Shown: positions 36,413-50,431 of the stretch, piece after piece
How the letters are laid out: the number at the start of each line of letters is the position of its first letter
Position numbering within the stretch: the first letter of the stretch is position 1
Source: Paramecium pentaurelia
Taxonomy: Eukaryota; Ciliophora; Oligohymenophorea; Peniculida; Parameciidae
Direction of reading: 5' to 3'
Assembly: GCA_905183005.1 (NCBI GenBank)
Contig: CAJJDO010000123.1
Location: 65,236 to 129,235 of the forward strand
DNA length: 64,000 nt
Notes under the pieces: model-generated
Database searches by the model: none
What the model was told of the DNA's origin: nothing
What the model saw: the letters and a program-made list of their open reading frames with translations, nothing else
Translations under genes and position numbers: made by a program

Positions 36413-39400
36413 TCAATGTTGCGTTGAAGTTTAAAGTTCATGTATTTATTTAGCTTTTTCTAAATAAGAGATTAATTTTCCATTTTAAATTATATCTCTT
36501 ACTAATCTAACATCTTCAAGCGTAACATTTTCTTTAAGATGCATCAATTATTTTATTTACTATTAATATTATAATCTTTCTTCTTCAAAATTATATTATT
36601 CCTCTATTTCTATTTTCGAATCCATTCTAAGTTTTAATTACTCAGCTCTCATCTATTCAATTTATTTTTTTAAATCATTCAATTAGTTTTCCATCATTTT
36701 TTTCTCATATAAATCATATTCGTTTCCCTCTTAAAAATCTCCCATTTATTGATTTGATCTTTACATTAATTCATTAACTTTCTCTTATTCTTCTATTAAT
36801 TTCTATTTATAAATTTCCAACTATCTTCTTAAAATATAATCACATCCAAATATTGATAATTCCTTATTTTTTTTAATCAAAATATCATCTGTAATTTCTT
36901 ATTTTTTTTTTGCAATATAGTTTTCAAAATTTTTTTATTCCTCTTTTAATTCCTTTTCCTAAGATCTAATTTCATCTTCTTTCTTTTTCAAAAATTATTC
37001 CTACTCTTAAATCTAATCTTTTATTAAAAAGAGCTAATCTCTTTCTTTAGTAACTTTTTCTAGTCTTAATTTAATTTCTTCAATTTCTTCTATAGTCAAG
37101 TCTGATCTATTTTGACTATCTAATTTTTCTTATTAATAGAGTTATTTATATTATTCTAAAGCTTTAGCTAGTTCTTAGTTTTCTTATTCTAATGATTTGA
37201 TCTCAGAACTTTGTTACATTATCATCTACTAAAAGTCCTTTCCAAATTCAGCAATTGCTTATTAATATTATTAAGTTTATTCTGATAATTATTTTTATAA
37301 TCCTTTTAGATTCTTTTTCAAATCATTAATATCTTCCTAATTATTTTAATTAGATCTATTTTCATTTGCAATTTGTCTTGAAAATTCTTATAATTATTCC
37401 CAATTTAATTTATCTTCTTAAAATGATAATATCTCATTTTCTTTAATTTATAATTCTTGATTTAAATTTTATATTTTTTCATTTAATGTCTTTATGATAA
37501 TTTTATCATTTTCTATTTACAATTTCATTTGAAGAATATCTTGATTTAATTCATACTTATTAATATTAACTTAAAGTTACTAAATCTGACCATCTTTTTA
37601 CTTAATCTCATCTTTAAGTGTTTGACAACCCAAATTTAAAATTTTTATTTGTTCACTCAATTATTTAATTAGATTATTATCTTTTTCCTTCATCTCAAGT
37701 AATTATTTATTCTATTAACAATAATCTATTTATTCTATTGATTTAATATTTGATTCTATATCTTAATAAATTTATTTAATTTTATTTTCATATTCAATCT
37801 TTTATCTCTAATGTTACTCTTCCAATTTTAATAATTCTTTTATGTAATTATTAAAATTTTTCTGTATAAATTCTTTTTATGTTATTTCTAATTAAACTTA
37901 ATTTTTTAATTTTTGTATCTCTTATTTACATTCTTAAATTTGAAAATCCAAAGTATTTCTTTCTAATTTCAATTTTCTATAATTATCTAACATTTAAGTT
38001 TGTTTTTTAGATTAATGTCTAATTTCTAAATAAATAATAAAAATTCCTTACTTTCTATTTTTTTTGCAATTGGAATTATTTAACTGTTTTTTTATTCATC
38101 TTAATCATTATCTGTATCACTATTATTAATTTTCTGTTATAGTTTTATAATTTCTTCCTCTTATTTATTTATAATAAGTTTTAAGTTTAAGATTTCTTAA
38201 TTTAATTTCTCTTACTATGTAAGATTACTATTTTAATGTTTAATCACTTCCTGAAACATAGTTTAATCATTATTAATAATTGATTATTTGACAACTGATT
38301 AAACTTTATACTCTTAAGTAATTGATGTTTTGTTATTTAGATTATCCTATCTTAATCTATATATTTCATTTCTTTGTATTTCATCTTTACACTTTAATTA
38401 TGTTAGCTCTGATTATAATTTAATTATTTCATCTCTTAATGACTTATTTTATTGAATTTCTGCTTCTAATTTTTATGTCTATTATTAAGCTAATGCTATT
38501 TATTCCAAATATTCTTATTGTTTCTATGTAAAAATAGATAATTCTTAATTTTTTTTTTCTTAGATATTCCTTTTTTCTTATTATTCAATTACAATTTAAT
38601 TTTATAAAGATTTAATATTTTTTTCTTATTGCATCAATTTAACTTTTAAATCCACTAAATCATCCACATTAACATTGAATTAATCATTAATGGAAGAAAA
38701 GATCAATTCTGAAGACTAACGGGATATTCGTTAATTTAATCTTTTTATTTCTTTTTCTTGATCAGATATCAACTTATCTTTTCTTTCAATAATGATTCTC
38801 ATTTCTCTATCATTTTATAATTTTTATTCTTCATATATTCTTTAATGATTTATTTCCTCCTAAGCTTATTATTTATACATTTCTATCATTTATTCTAATG
38901 TCCTTAATTTTTCTTATAAATGTTGTCTCTCCTCTTCACTATTATTTAAATTAGATTATAGTTTATCTATTCTCTTTTGACTATCAATTTCTAATATTAG
39001 ATCTCTTTATACTTATCTTCTCTCCATAAATCGAGTATTATTGAATTTGTTTCAAATATTATTTTCTTTCTTCTTCAAATTAATCAAGTTATTAATTATA
39101 AATTTGTAATGCTGTGTTGTTGAATTCATTTTGAATATAGACCACTTAATTAATTTTCTTGGTTTTCAACTCATGTTTTAAATTTTGGCTCTCTAATTCA
39201 GAGTATTCTAATTGATTTCTAATTGTTTGCAACTCCAACTTTAATTCATGAATTTAATTGTATTATTCTTATAGTTCATGTTTTAATTATTATGTCTGCA
39301 TTAATTTGAATAAATACATCTCCAATATGATTCTTAACTAACACTTGATCTTATAAACTTTTTATTTCTTTTTCCTTTATTTGATTTATACATCTTAGAT

Positions 39401-39624
39401 TATCTCTATCCTATTTGATATCAAATAATTGGGAATGTAAGTGTTGTTGAGTATCCTATAAGTCTGCAATTTGAGTTTTGGCCTACTCAAAAATGTTTTG
39501 GTATTGTTTGACTGTTCTAGAAATATTTAAATAACTACTTAGCTAATTCATCTATCTTTTATTATTTCTATTGGATATCTCTTTCCAAAAGGTTAATTTA
39601 TTTCTCCAATGTCACATTTTACAT
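36413..39624 (-). CDS. Long coiled-coil protein, about 1,000+ residues
   Basis: The start at 39624 opens MQNVTLEKQINLLERDIQQKQQKIDELAK. Introns near the start (22 nt each, for example around 39525-39546) maintain a heptad-rich Glu/Lys/Gln/Leu frame for nearly the whole length. The TGA at 36413-36415 follows VTLEDVRLVRDIIQNGKLISYLEKAKQIHEL. There are no globular domains, membrane segments or signal peptide. Typical roles for such proteins in ciliates are basal-body, cortical or ciliary scaffolds, but sequence alone cannot choose. I sampled rather than fully translated the middle, so internal introns are incomplete. Confidence 0.75.
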
Positions 39625-39698
39625 TAATTAATTATAATTTATTTAAATAAATAAATAAAAAGTATATTAATTAAAAACAAAATCATTCAGATTTTTAT

Positions 39699-42600
39699 TC
39701 AAAAAAATTCTATGTATTCTTTCTTAATATATGGAGATGGTCTAAGTTATTAAAAGTATTTGACTATTTAATTTTATTTGAGAATACAAGATTAAGGAGT
39801 CAAGTCAGCTAAAGCTTCTAAATATATCCTATTTAAATTCTAATTAGCTATTTAAACAATAATAATATGTATTTTTCTTTTGTTCATAATTTATTTTAAT
39901 ATTTCTATATTTTATTATGTATAATCTTTAACCATTTCAGCAAATAATACGATAATCCTTAATTGAGATTTTACTTCCTCTTCATCTTCAATCTTATCAT
40001 GATAATCTGTCTATAAATATTTATCAAGCACATCTCCAGCATTACTCAAACTATGTTAAATTGATCTTTCATTTTGAATTGATTAATTTGAATTATTCAA
40101 TTAAGTATTTTCATCCTTTATTTTTGATTTATTTTTAATGAAGAATGAACCTGCAGCTAATTATAATAGATATAATAGATTAGATTCTCCTCCAGGAGGT
40201 AGTAATAATCGATTACAACTATTTTACAAATAAGATTAATATTGTTATAAAGGAAAGATTTAATGAAAAGTTGAATTTATAGCATAAAGTCCTACTTAAT
40301 CTTATGTAGTAAATAGAGACAGTATATATTTTGTAATAGAATGTGACAATTTAATCTATTCAACTGTCATTTAATTGGTGTAATCAATTAATATAATAGC
40401 TTAAATATGTTAATGAGTGATGTGAAACTATTCCAATAAATTGATATTTAATCTATATGAATAGAATATTTATTATAGTAATTTAAATGCATAATTATAT
40501 TGATAAGGATCATACATTGACATTGATAAAATTGATAATAATTTTGAACAACTTTAAACAATCTTATTCATTTTAATATCAATTATAGCTTTTAATAAAG
40601 TTATTTTTGATTAAACTAAAATTATAGGTACTTCAGTAAAGATGTTAATACTGTTAGTCATTTAATTGATTTATTAAGTGTGAAGATTTGGAAGATGTTT
40701 AAGCAAACTTTTAGCTTTAGAAATTTAATTAGATTTTGTATAAAAGTAAACTAATTGACAAGATAGATTGAATTATAAATTGTTTAGGAAGGCAGAAGTA
40801 GGTTTTTATTATTCTGCTTCTGCTTTCATTTATAAGAGTAATTGAAGAATTTCATTCAAAAATAATTAATCATGTTCATTACTAAACTAACTTAATATTC
40901 TTAATAATTAGTATTATCTATTTAATAATTTGAGTTTAACAATATTTTTACAATCTTCTTCAATTACACTATCTTCTTTAATGACAGATTAATTAGATTT
41001 ATCAATTTATTATAATAAAGCAATAGATGTGATGTTCAAATTTTATAATTGATTATTTATTCTATTTCTTTCAGTATTAGAACTTGCATAAGAATTTCTT
41101 TTGACATTTTATTACATTGTATTACTACGTTGTTTGAATTCCATAGAAATCATTTTTGAAAGTTGTGGTTAATAATTTTAAGATTGAAGTCTTTCAAAGA
41201 TTCTGTCATCTCCAACAAATTTTGATAATAAACGACTTTTAAATGATTCATAAACTTTAAACCAATTTCTACTTGTACTCATTTTTTAATGTAATTCATT
41301 TAATTATAAGAGACTTTATAATTCTTATTCTGCAATTTGAATAGATTCCTCTTATTCATTAAGAGCTTCAAGAAATCTTTTATTTATTGCATGTATTCTA
41401 GCTATGTTATTGGAACATAATCCTACTGCTGAAAGATTGTTTTTTTTTTTAAAGAATTTTTTTGAATTGCTCATTAACATTAATCCTTCTGCATTTAATT
41501 CAAATTAATTGCTTTAATATTTAACACTATTAGTGTAATCAATAACAACATCTATAAATTATCTAATCTCAGTTGAGTTACGATATTCATCATAATAATT
41601 TACAGTAAAATTTTATTTACTCAAATCAATAACAGATTATTCTAATATCTTAGCAGCCATTAAACGTAAAGGAACTACAAATGAGAGACTAGCTTTAACA
41701 CCCTATCTCCATGTATAAAGAAATATTATTAAAGAAGAAATGAATAAAATAGTTATATATTAGTTGATTTTATCTGATTCTTCTAATGATCCAGCTTCTT
41801 CATTTCTAAACTTCAATGAGAATGTTTCTATAAATAAAATTGAGAAGTTCTTCTTTTCATTGATGTCTACTATTCCACAATTATGAACTATGGGATTTGA
41901 TACAAAAAATAAAGTGCTTCTGCAAATGTATATCTCTTGGTCTATCCCAACATACTCAAAAGTTCTAAATTGAAAACTACAATCATTTAAAGATTCATAT
42001 AAATTCTAAATCCAATTCTCTGTTTGATTAACATATGTTCTACTTAATACAGATAAATTTCCAATTTCTAGAGCATCATCAGAATTTACTTAATAAAGAT
42101 ACTAAAAATTTGATATAATAATATTTAATTACTGAATTGAGTAGCAATCCTCTATAAATATTTTTAGGATCCCATGATTTTGACAAAGAAACAAACATTT
42201 CTAAACTTTAAATCTCACTTATACTGCATTTGTATTTTCCCATAATTTTTACAAGTAATGTAAATTTCATTCCATTTGGCAAGAATTCAGGCTTTATCCA
42301 TTTTTATGAGTATGCATCCAATACAATGCAATTATGTTTAGATACACAATTTTTAACTTAAAATTACCAAAAAGTTTAATAGTCAGAAATGTTTTAATTT
42401 CCATAGACAGCTAAAAGTCCATTTTCACATAGAACAGATATGTTATTTTTTATTAAGGATTTAAATTATTTCAAGTAATCTACAAGCTCTACAATATCAG
42501 GATCATTAAGAGTTGAATTGATTTAATAGAATTGGAAAGGTTCATTTAACATAATGTGATAGTTTTATGAAAGTAATTATTGTGCAACAAAGAGATCCTT

Positions 42601-42807
42601 AATGGCAGGGATCATTAATTTTGACATTATTTTATTATAGCTATATTCAATTGATACTGTCTCATTGAATATTGATCTAGTTAAAGATTGCCCTTAATCA
42701 AGTGAATTTGGTAATTGAATTAGTATAAACACACTGTTCATGATAAGACTCAAAAGCAATATAATTGAAATAGGCACAACTATTGCCATAATGATTTTGA
42801 GTATCAT
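39699..42807 (-). CDS. Receptor-like protein: two TM segments, extracellular domain, C-terminal vWA-like domain
   Basis: The start at 42807 gives MILKIIMAIVVPISIILLLSLIM, a first TM or signal anchor. About 330 residues of predicted extracellular domain with several Cys follow, then a second TM (YITILFISSLIIFLYTW). The cytoplasmic helical region (EALNEQEESIQIAEQELQSL) includes possible TPR-like helices (SCQLVYFYTKSNQISKAKSLLKHLP). The end is a vWA-like fold: AIILIDYTNQMTVEQIKL (degenerate D-x-T-x-Q metal site), YILSLFTTQDQVGLYAIN, RIIVLFAEM and IHIIIVQIA. One 31-nt intron (42102-42132) gives 1,025 residues. The layout is like sensor receptors coupled to an intracellular adhesion/metal-binding module. 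Function is unknown. Confidence 0.72.
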
Positions 42808-42880
42808 GAATTAAAATATTATTGATCAAATCAATTCTGTGCATCATCCACCATGCATATAACAAAGAACCAATAATGAT

Positions 42881-43573
42881 ATGATTACTTTAAGTTAATG
42901 GAAAGCAAAGAACTTCTTAGCCTCTACTTCATCTCGATACTATAAAATCCCTGATGTTCCTGAACTCAAACCTAAAAAATAATAGATCAGAAATGTTAAA
43001 TACAAATTTGAACTTGATGATGATGTTGGTCATAAGATTTTGTAATAAGTATTACCTAGAAATCCATTATTACCAATGAGAAGATAACATTAACCTAGTA
43101 TCAAATAATTAATGTTAGATCCATCTTAATTATCTGTCATCTAACCTAATTAAAGTCTACAATAGATCAATTCTTCAATAGAGGAATCTAACATTGGATC
43201 TAAAACTAATCGTTTTAATAAACCTTCTCTAAAAAGGAATTCTAGTCAACCCTTGTTGGATGAAACAAAATAATTATCTTTTCTTAAAAACAATTCATCC
43301 TCAAAAGATATTAAGATCTCAGAACGAAAGAAAAGTAAGATCTATTTTGGATCCACTGTTTAAGCATCTTAAACTTAAACCAAATTTGAAATTGACTTTG
43401 ATTTTAAAATTAGAGATTCATCAGTAAAAAGAAGATTATCTCAGAAATAATTCAATCTTTATAAGAATAGAAAAATAGCAGTTTCTAGTATTGCAAATCA
43501 ATATAAACATTAAAAGGAAGAAGAAATAGAAGCAAGAAGAAAATAAGTTAAAGAATAAATTGAACAACTATGA
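42881..43573 (+). CDS. Hypothetical 230-residue disordered basic protein
   Basis: The ATG at 42881 opens MITLSQWKAKNFLASTSSRYYKIPDVPELKPKK. The frame has no intron and ends at TGA 43571-43573. It is Ser/Lys/Asn-rich with a phosphorylation-prone middle (EESNIGSKTNRFNKPSLKRNSS) and an FDFKIRDSSVKRRLSQKQ segment. The C-terminal helix (NQYKHQKEEEIEARRKQVKEQIEQ) is short and strongly charged. No known domain is recognised. It lies 74 bp from the divergent receptor start. Confidence 0.65.
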
Positions 43574-43620
43574 ATAGTGTTCATAATAAATAATTTAATT
43601 GATATCCTAAACAAAATAAA

Positions 43621-44919
43621 ATGAATGAAAGAGAATTTCGTATGTCTCTTGGGGCATTCTCTTCTAATCCTACTTCTGCACCATAGAATGCATATGCTAC
43701 AGCACTCAAAGCATTATAAGAGAAATTAAAGGGAGTTGAAGGATTAAAGAAATCTATAGAAAATCCTTCTGATAATTAAATAGATTAACTGAAGAAGCAA
43801 ATAAATGATCTTTAAAACGAAAATGAAAGATTATAATATTTATTAATGAAAACAAATCAAGAAAGTTAGATGAATTTTATTTCATCACAATAATGTGAAG
43901 TTCCATAAATTGAAAGATTACAACATTTCAAAGATTATTAAGATAGATTAAGTGATATGATAAGAAAATATGAAGAATTAAAACATGAAAAATAAGAAAT
44001 TCAAATAGCAAATGAAAATTTATAAAGATAATTATCAGTTTATAAATCAAATGAAAAAGGGTAAATACATAAAAATAAACATAAAAAAATTGAAAATAAT
44101 ACTAATATTTAAGATTTTAAAACAAAATTAGATATAAAAGATTAATAACTTAAAATATAAGAAAAGAAATTAGAATTCTTAGAAATAGAAAAAGAATAGA
44201 TTCTTTAAGAATATACTAATTATAAAACCAAATATCCTCCAATGAAATAGCATGATTTTGAAAAATAAATTCATTAACTGAAAATATTATTGGAAGAAAA
44301 AGATAAATAATACACTAAAAATATTGATGATATAGAAAGAAATAAAAATGTAAGAGAGGAACAAATGAGTAGAAGAATCTAAGATTTAATTGGAAAATGT
44401 AATGAATATCAATAAATTATTGAACAATTAACATAAGATTATAAAGATTTAAGTCTTAAATATTAATAAGTGAAAATTAAATTAGATTATTAAGAAAGAT
44501 AACATAGGTATATTAATAGAAAGTACAGTTAAGGTGAACTTAAATAAGATTATAAAGAACACAAAAATGTAAATAGAATAGATATATCTCCTCCATTAAC
44601 TAGTTCAAGACTAGAATAAAGTTAATTGAAATAAGCTATAAGGGAATGTTTAGAAGATATGATGAGTACTCAAAATTATAATTGTTGTAGTCCTGATAGA
44701 AGATCTGAAAATAGGAAATAATAATAAATATTATCTCCAATGTCAACTTCCAGGTAATATGAAATTGAAATTTAACTCAAAGAACTTAATGAAAAATATG
44801 AGAATTTAATGAATTAAGCTTAAAAAGAAAATGATTTAAATAATAAAGCTGTTATCAGGAAGTAATTAATTGAAATTGCAGGATAAATTAAAGAAACTAC
44901 TAAATTTGAAAAAACATGA
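43621..44919 (+). CDS. Coiled-coil protein, 432 residues
   Basis: The ATG at 43621 opens MNEREFRMSLGAFSSNPTS. The frame is continuous and intronless to TGA 44917-44919. A Ser/Ala-rich head of about 40 residues precedes heptad-type helices (KSIENPSDNQIDQLKKQINDLQNENERLQYL; MIRKYEELKHEKQEIQIANENL; EEKDKQYTKNIDDIE). Near the end come an SPPLTSSRL patch and CLEDMMSTQNYNCCSPDRRSE. An earlier ATG at 43571 is in the same frame but is followed by a TGA, so it was not used. A structural or centrosomal-type scaffold is likely. Confidence 0.75.
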
Positions 44920-45087
44920 ATAATCAATTAACAAATTCTAGTCATATTCGATTGATTTATATAAATTCACTTTCTCTTTTAAATTATTAATATAAATTAA
45001 TACTTAATTATCAATTTATGTTGGAAATCTATAAATTTAATAATTTCTTTTTTATTCTTATAGACATAATGATTTTAATAAATAAAT

Positions 45088-48000
45088 ATGATGTTTATAC
45101 TTTTGCTGATTCCATGTGTAATTAATGCTAAATCTAATTTTATAAACATTGGAAAAACATATGATGGGTAAAAATCTATTTAAATTACATAGACAATTTA
45201 ATTTTAAGACTGATCATTCTCTTGGCCATAGCTATTACTTCGAAATTTCTGAGCTCTTAAATAACGCAGATATCATAATTATTGTTAGTCAATAAACTCC
45301 ATAAGGTGATCCTAATATCTTTTTGTCTCTTTTGAATCCTGAACCATATTCAATAGAATAAAGTGAACTAGGATATTGTTAATCATAAGGAAGTGGTATA
45401 TATTTAGATTTAAATTCAAGATTTATGTGTAATCGATAAAAAGCATATTCAAATTGATAAACCTTATTATATTGGTATTACTTGTTCTGAAGATTGTTAA
45501 TACACATTAAAAGTGAATTATGATTAGGAATAAATAATGTTGATGAGTATTTCTATATACAAAATATATTAGATGATTTATTAAGATTTAAAATGAATGA
45601 GAGAATTTCAAGTTAGATTGTAAGAATTTAAATTAATCATACTCTTAATATTGAAGAATTAGAAATAACAGGGAGGATTATTAATTACTTTGAAATAGAA
45701 AATCCTTTTCATATGTATTTAAATTTAGGTGATATTCTCCCAACTTCATAAGAATCAGATTATGTAGGTAAAGATTTTTGGCATGGTCATAAATATCTAA
45801 TTTTACCTTGGATTACTATATAAAATTCTTCAATATTAACAATTATTGTTGAATCACAAATAGGATCATTAATTGAATTATAAACTTAAACTTATGAAAA
45901 AATAAGAAAAAGTGTTTATGAATCAATTATCTAAGGGGAAGTCAAGTTAAATTAATTTCATCATTATCAAATAGATAAGAAGTAGAATTAGAATCCTTAA
46001 AATTATTTGGTATATTTTAATTTAATGAATTTATTTAGTAAATATAATTGAAACCATATTCAGGTTTATTTACTGTTTATTTTAATTTTTAATAAGATTT
46101 ACCCTAGAATTTAGAAGATTGTGAATATAAATACATTATAAACTAAACATCCATAATCTCATTTTCAGATATGGACTTAATTAAGTATGATAATATTGAA
46201 TTTATTGATATTATCATTTATGGCAATGAATTATCAAGTTATTAATTTAAGGTTAGTCCTTAAAATAATTAGTGTATTATCAATTAGAATGTAAATTATT
46301 AAGGGAGAGTCTATAAAGATTAATTACTTTCATTCTTTTTGGATGCTAGAAATGATATAATGAGTGGTAAACTTAATTTATAAATGGAATCTGAAAACAA
46401 TAATGTAGTAATCATTATAAAGAAGAGTATGTTTTAATAAGAAGTAATAACTAATGATAACATTAAAAATATGGATAAACTTGAATCTGAGAATCCTTCA
46501 AGTTTATTTATTTTCACTAAAAAAGATAAATAAAACCTCTTATTTGAACTTGATTTTCCAATTATATCTCAGAATGTACAAATTGGTCTTTACTCAATTG
46601 GAATATTTTTAAATGAAAGTGACAAGAATTTTAGTTCATATTCTTTTATTTTGAAAAGTGAGCTATAATTTAAAAGACTAAAGGATAACACTCCGTATAA
46701 AAGTGTAATTACAAAAGAATCTTATTCATATTTTTAATATGTATTGAATCCTATAGAATATCTTGAAGAAATACAAATAATGTTAACATCTATTTAAGGT
46801 ACTCCCATTCTATTATCATCTACTTAAGATTATCCTAATGAAACTCATTATGAATAAATAGGAGAGAATAATTTAATCACTTATTATTTTAAAGAAACCT
46901 TATAAAATAATTAAGTCTACTTTATATCAGTATATTGTTAGACAGCAGGTATATTTACAATAACAGTAATAATTAAGACTAATAATATTAATTAGGAGAA
47001 ATTAGGGGCCTATCCTTGGGAATATACTTAAATATTTTAAGGAGATTCTTAATATCATGTACTAAATAATTAAACAGTTGGTTTATTCAAAATTGATCTA
47101 ACAGAGTAATTAGAGATGAAATAGAGGTAATTTTATGGACTCAATAAAAAAAAGAAATTGATTAGTATTCATATCTTATCACCTTTGGGTGGGATCATGA
47201 TGTATGGATTTGTAAGTCCTTCAACAAATAGGAATAATTCAATATGGTCAAATCCTAAAGAAATTTCAGTTAAATTAAACCAATTGAATGGTGAATAAAC
47301 TGTATTTTTAAGAATAGAATTGCAAGAACATTATAATTATTCAACTTATAAAATAGCACTTCATTCATAATTTTAATCTACAAATCATATTTAAGAAATA
47401 ATTGAGAATGAACATTATTTTGGTTACATTGATTAAAAAGGATAATTATTATTATTTCGTTACTATTAAAAATATGACTATTCAATCATAAAAAACTCAG
47501 AAGATAAAGAAAATGATGTAAGAATAACAGTATTTATAAGAAATGAAAATCTATCATCATAAGAATCTACATTATTAATACCTAAAGAAAAATTAGAAGA
47601 TATAGAATGTAGAAAGGAAGATTAAGAATTAAATTATTGTTCTTTTTTAATATAAATTACTACTAGAAAGCCATCCTTTTACACTTTAATTATATCTCAT
47701 GAGAATAATTAAATATCACTTCATATGGATTAAATCATTCACCATAAATTACCTAAAGAAAATGATCATTATTATTCTTTTATAGATGAAAGAGATTCAA
47801 ATATTATTGTTAGAAATCTTAATCATAATGTTTAACTATAAATATTGGTTACTCTTTTCTAACCATTAAATATTTAAACTAATATTGAATATCCCTATCC
47901 TTAAAATGAAACCTAATCAAATTTACTTAAGATTTCCAAAAATTTCAAAGGTTTTCATATAAGTTCAGTTTCAATCTTTAAAGATGATATTGCTAAAACA

Positions 48001-49435
48001 CATAATTGCTCCACTAGGTGTATGATAGCTATTACAATAAGACAAATTCCAAACTTTAATTATATAATCGACTCAAATAGTGTTTATTCTATAATATATT
48101 CCTCAGGAAGTAGACAATTATCATTAAAAAGTTTTCTTCCTGGTAAAATATCAAAAGGATATACTGCATACTATAGTGTATAAATTACAGAGGAAGATGT
48201 TGAATTAATTATATTTTTAGAAGAAAGTAATCTATGCAATGCTACTATTATAATATCAAAAGATGAGTTTCCAAATGAAGAGAAGCATGACTGGGTTTAC
48301 CATCATTTAGATTAGAAGAATATTTCAATTTCTAATTATAATAATAATATTTATGAGAATATGAAAGGATATTATTATATAGGAGTATTGGGGGAATCAG
48401 AGTGCAATTATTATATTACATATTATTTAAGTGATCCTAAAGTAAAGTAACCATAAGAATAATTATAAGATGATAATTTTTAAATTCCTTATCTTTTGAT
48501 ATAAAATTAATAATAAACAATAAATTCAATAGATCCAATTCTTTGGAAATTTGAATGTAAAACACTTGGAAGATTACTAATATAATTATAATATCTTCCT
48601 TATAATATCAATATTATAGGTTTACATGATACTGACAGATATAATTAAAATTATACTCCTATTGAAATTATTTTTAAGAATGATTTATAATTGATTGGAT
48701 ATTTTTAAATTCAAAAAATAGGGTTTTACTATTTATAAACATCAATAGAAAATTAAATTATAGATATAGTATCTGAACCAATTTACTAAATCAGAGTTTC
48801 ATTGATTAGAGACGATTCAATTTTACCAGATTTTTAAAGTTTCACAAAAAATTTTATATCAGAAATAATCTAGTCAGATGATGAAACTATAATAAATGTA
48901 AATCCACTTAGAATAGAATTAATGAATTCATCATTTGAAGTTGAACAAATAAAATATGTTCTCTTATTTGGAGATTCTAATTCAAATAATAAATCTGTCT
49001 ATTTCCAATATATCAATAATATTGATAATGTAAAATAATAAAAAAGGCAAATTTAGTAATTTAATACAAGAACAACCAAAATAGTTTCCAAAAGATACCT
49101 TGATACTAATTTATCTTTTATATGCCAGGATATTTAATATATTAATACTACATATTCAATTCATGCAATAGGTAATAGAATTATTAAATTAAGCTACTGT
49201 TACTTTATATAATTTAGAAAGGATTGAAATAGATTATTTCTACGATTAGAAATTTTTTATGATTAATCAAAGCATGGGATATCAATTTATATTTGGAATT
49301 ATAGTATTAATAATTATAATAATTGTTATATTATTGATTATCTTCAGAAAATGGCAGGAAAGAAGGAAAGTTTCACTTGTTAACAATGTATAATAAAACT
49401 CAATTGAAATGATATTTAAAAATATTGATTAATGA
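45088..49435 (+). CDS. Giant single-pass surface protein, about 1,400 residues
   Basis: The ATG at 45088 gives a signal peptide (MMFILLLIPCVINA). The long Ser/Asn/Gln/Ile-rich, beta-strand-prone ectodomain has scattered Cys and repeated units, for example SYYFEISELLNNADIIIIVSQ and THYEQIGENNLITYYF. The C-terminus carries one strong TM (GYQFIFGIIVLIIIIIVILLIIF) and a short basic tail (RKWQERRKVSLVNN) to TGA 49433-49435. Micro-introns include 45168-45192 and 45396-45420, with more downstream. I did not identify a known repeat. It is probably a receptor or adhesion protein of the ciliate surface. Exon structure is only partly resolved. Confidence 0.65.
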
Positions 49436-50431
49436 GAATTATTAATTTATTTATAAACATGTTCTCATTATGAGTTTATTAACATGTAATTTTCTTATCT
49501 TAAGGAGTAAAAAGGTCAACAATTATAAAGAGAGTTGTATTTTTAAATAAAAAGGATTGAACTTTGAATTCTTAGTTTATTTCAATATTGGAAGTGCTAT
49601 TACTTTCTTTAAGCGAACATTAGTATAGAGCTAACGATATTGGAGTGCAATTGATCTAAGTTAATTTTTTATTGTCGATATAGTTTTTGATAAGAATATA
49701 AAATGTGTATAATACGTTTATATTATTTAATATAAGTATTTTATTTTATTTTATTTAATTTTAATTAATAAATAAAATTACGGATAGTCAAATAACTTTT
49801 TTATTAATTTAAGAATTGGATAAAGATAAATTCACTTTATCCTACAGGATAGAACTTAATATATAGATATTTTAAGATAATTCATATTATGTTAAACCAT
49901 CATTTAATTAATTAGAATAATGTATAAACTTATAAATATACAAAATTTAAAAAATGAAATGAAAAGCATATATGAAATATTTATTCTAATCTTTATACCA
50001 TAAGACATATAGATTAATTATTATAGAAATTAAACTGAAGGAAATAAGACTTTATTATTAAATAACTATAAAATAAAATTCGAATCTAATAGCTAATCTT
50101 ACATAGATTTTCAGTATATATTAAATTTAACATTTTTTTGGGTTTCGTATTAGCTATTAAATTGCTATCATTATATTGTAATCATCTAACCAAATTTATG
50201 ATTAAAAATGTGTTGATGTTTTAAATTTTTGAATGCAACCATCTTTTTCTTTTTTGTAATAATATTTTTCTCTATAAAAATTCAAATTTCTTATACTTTT
50301 TCTTTTACTTAAACTGTAGAAATTATTGATTCATATTGAGAATTATAGTATATATTTTGTTTACATTCTAAAATCACATAGAATCCTTATGGTATAAATG
50401 TTAAAATAATTATATCTTTAAAATATAATAA
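49436..50431. other. AT-rich intergenic region between convergent genes
   Basis: It is a long spacer of about 1 kb with no supported coding frame. The minus frame just upstream of 50434 stays open past the TGA for about 50 codons, but in this composition that is expected by chance. Confidence 0.45.

Noticed and set aside
43571..43620. Alternative start of the coiled-coil gene at ATG 43571
   Set aside because: That frame meets TGA before reaching the coiled-coil frame; the start at 43621 is used.
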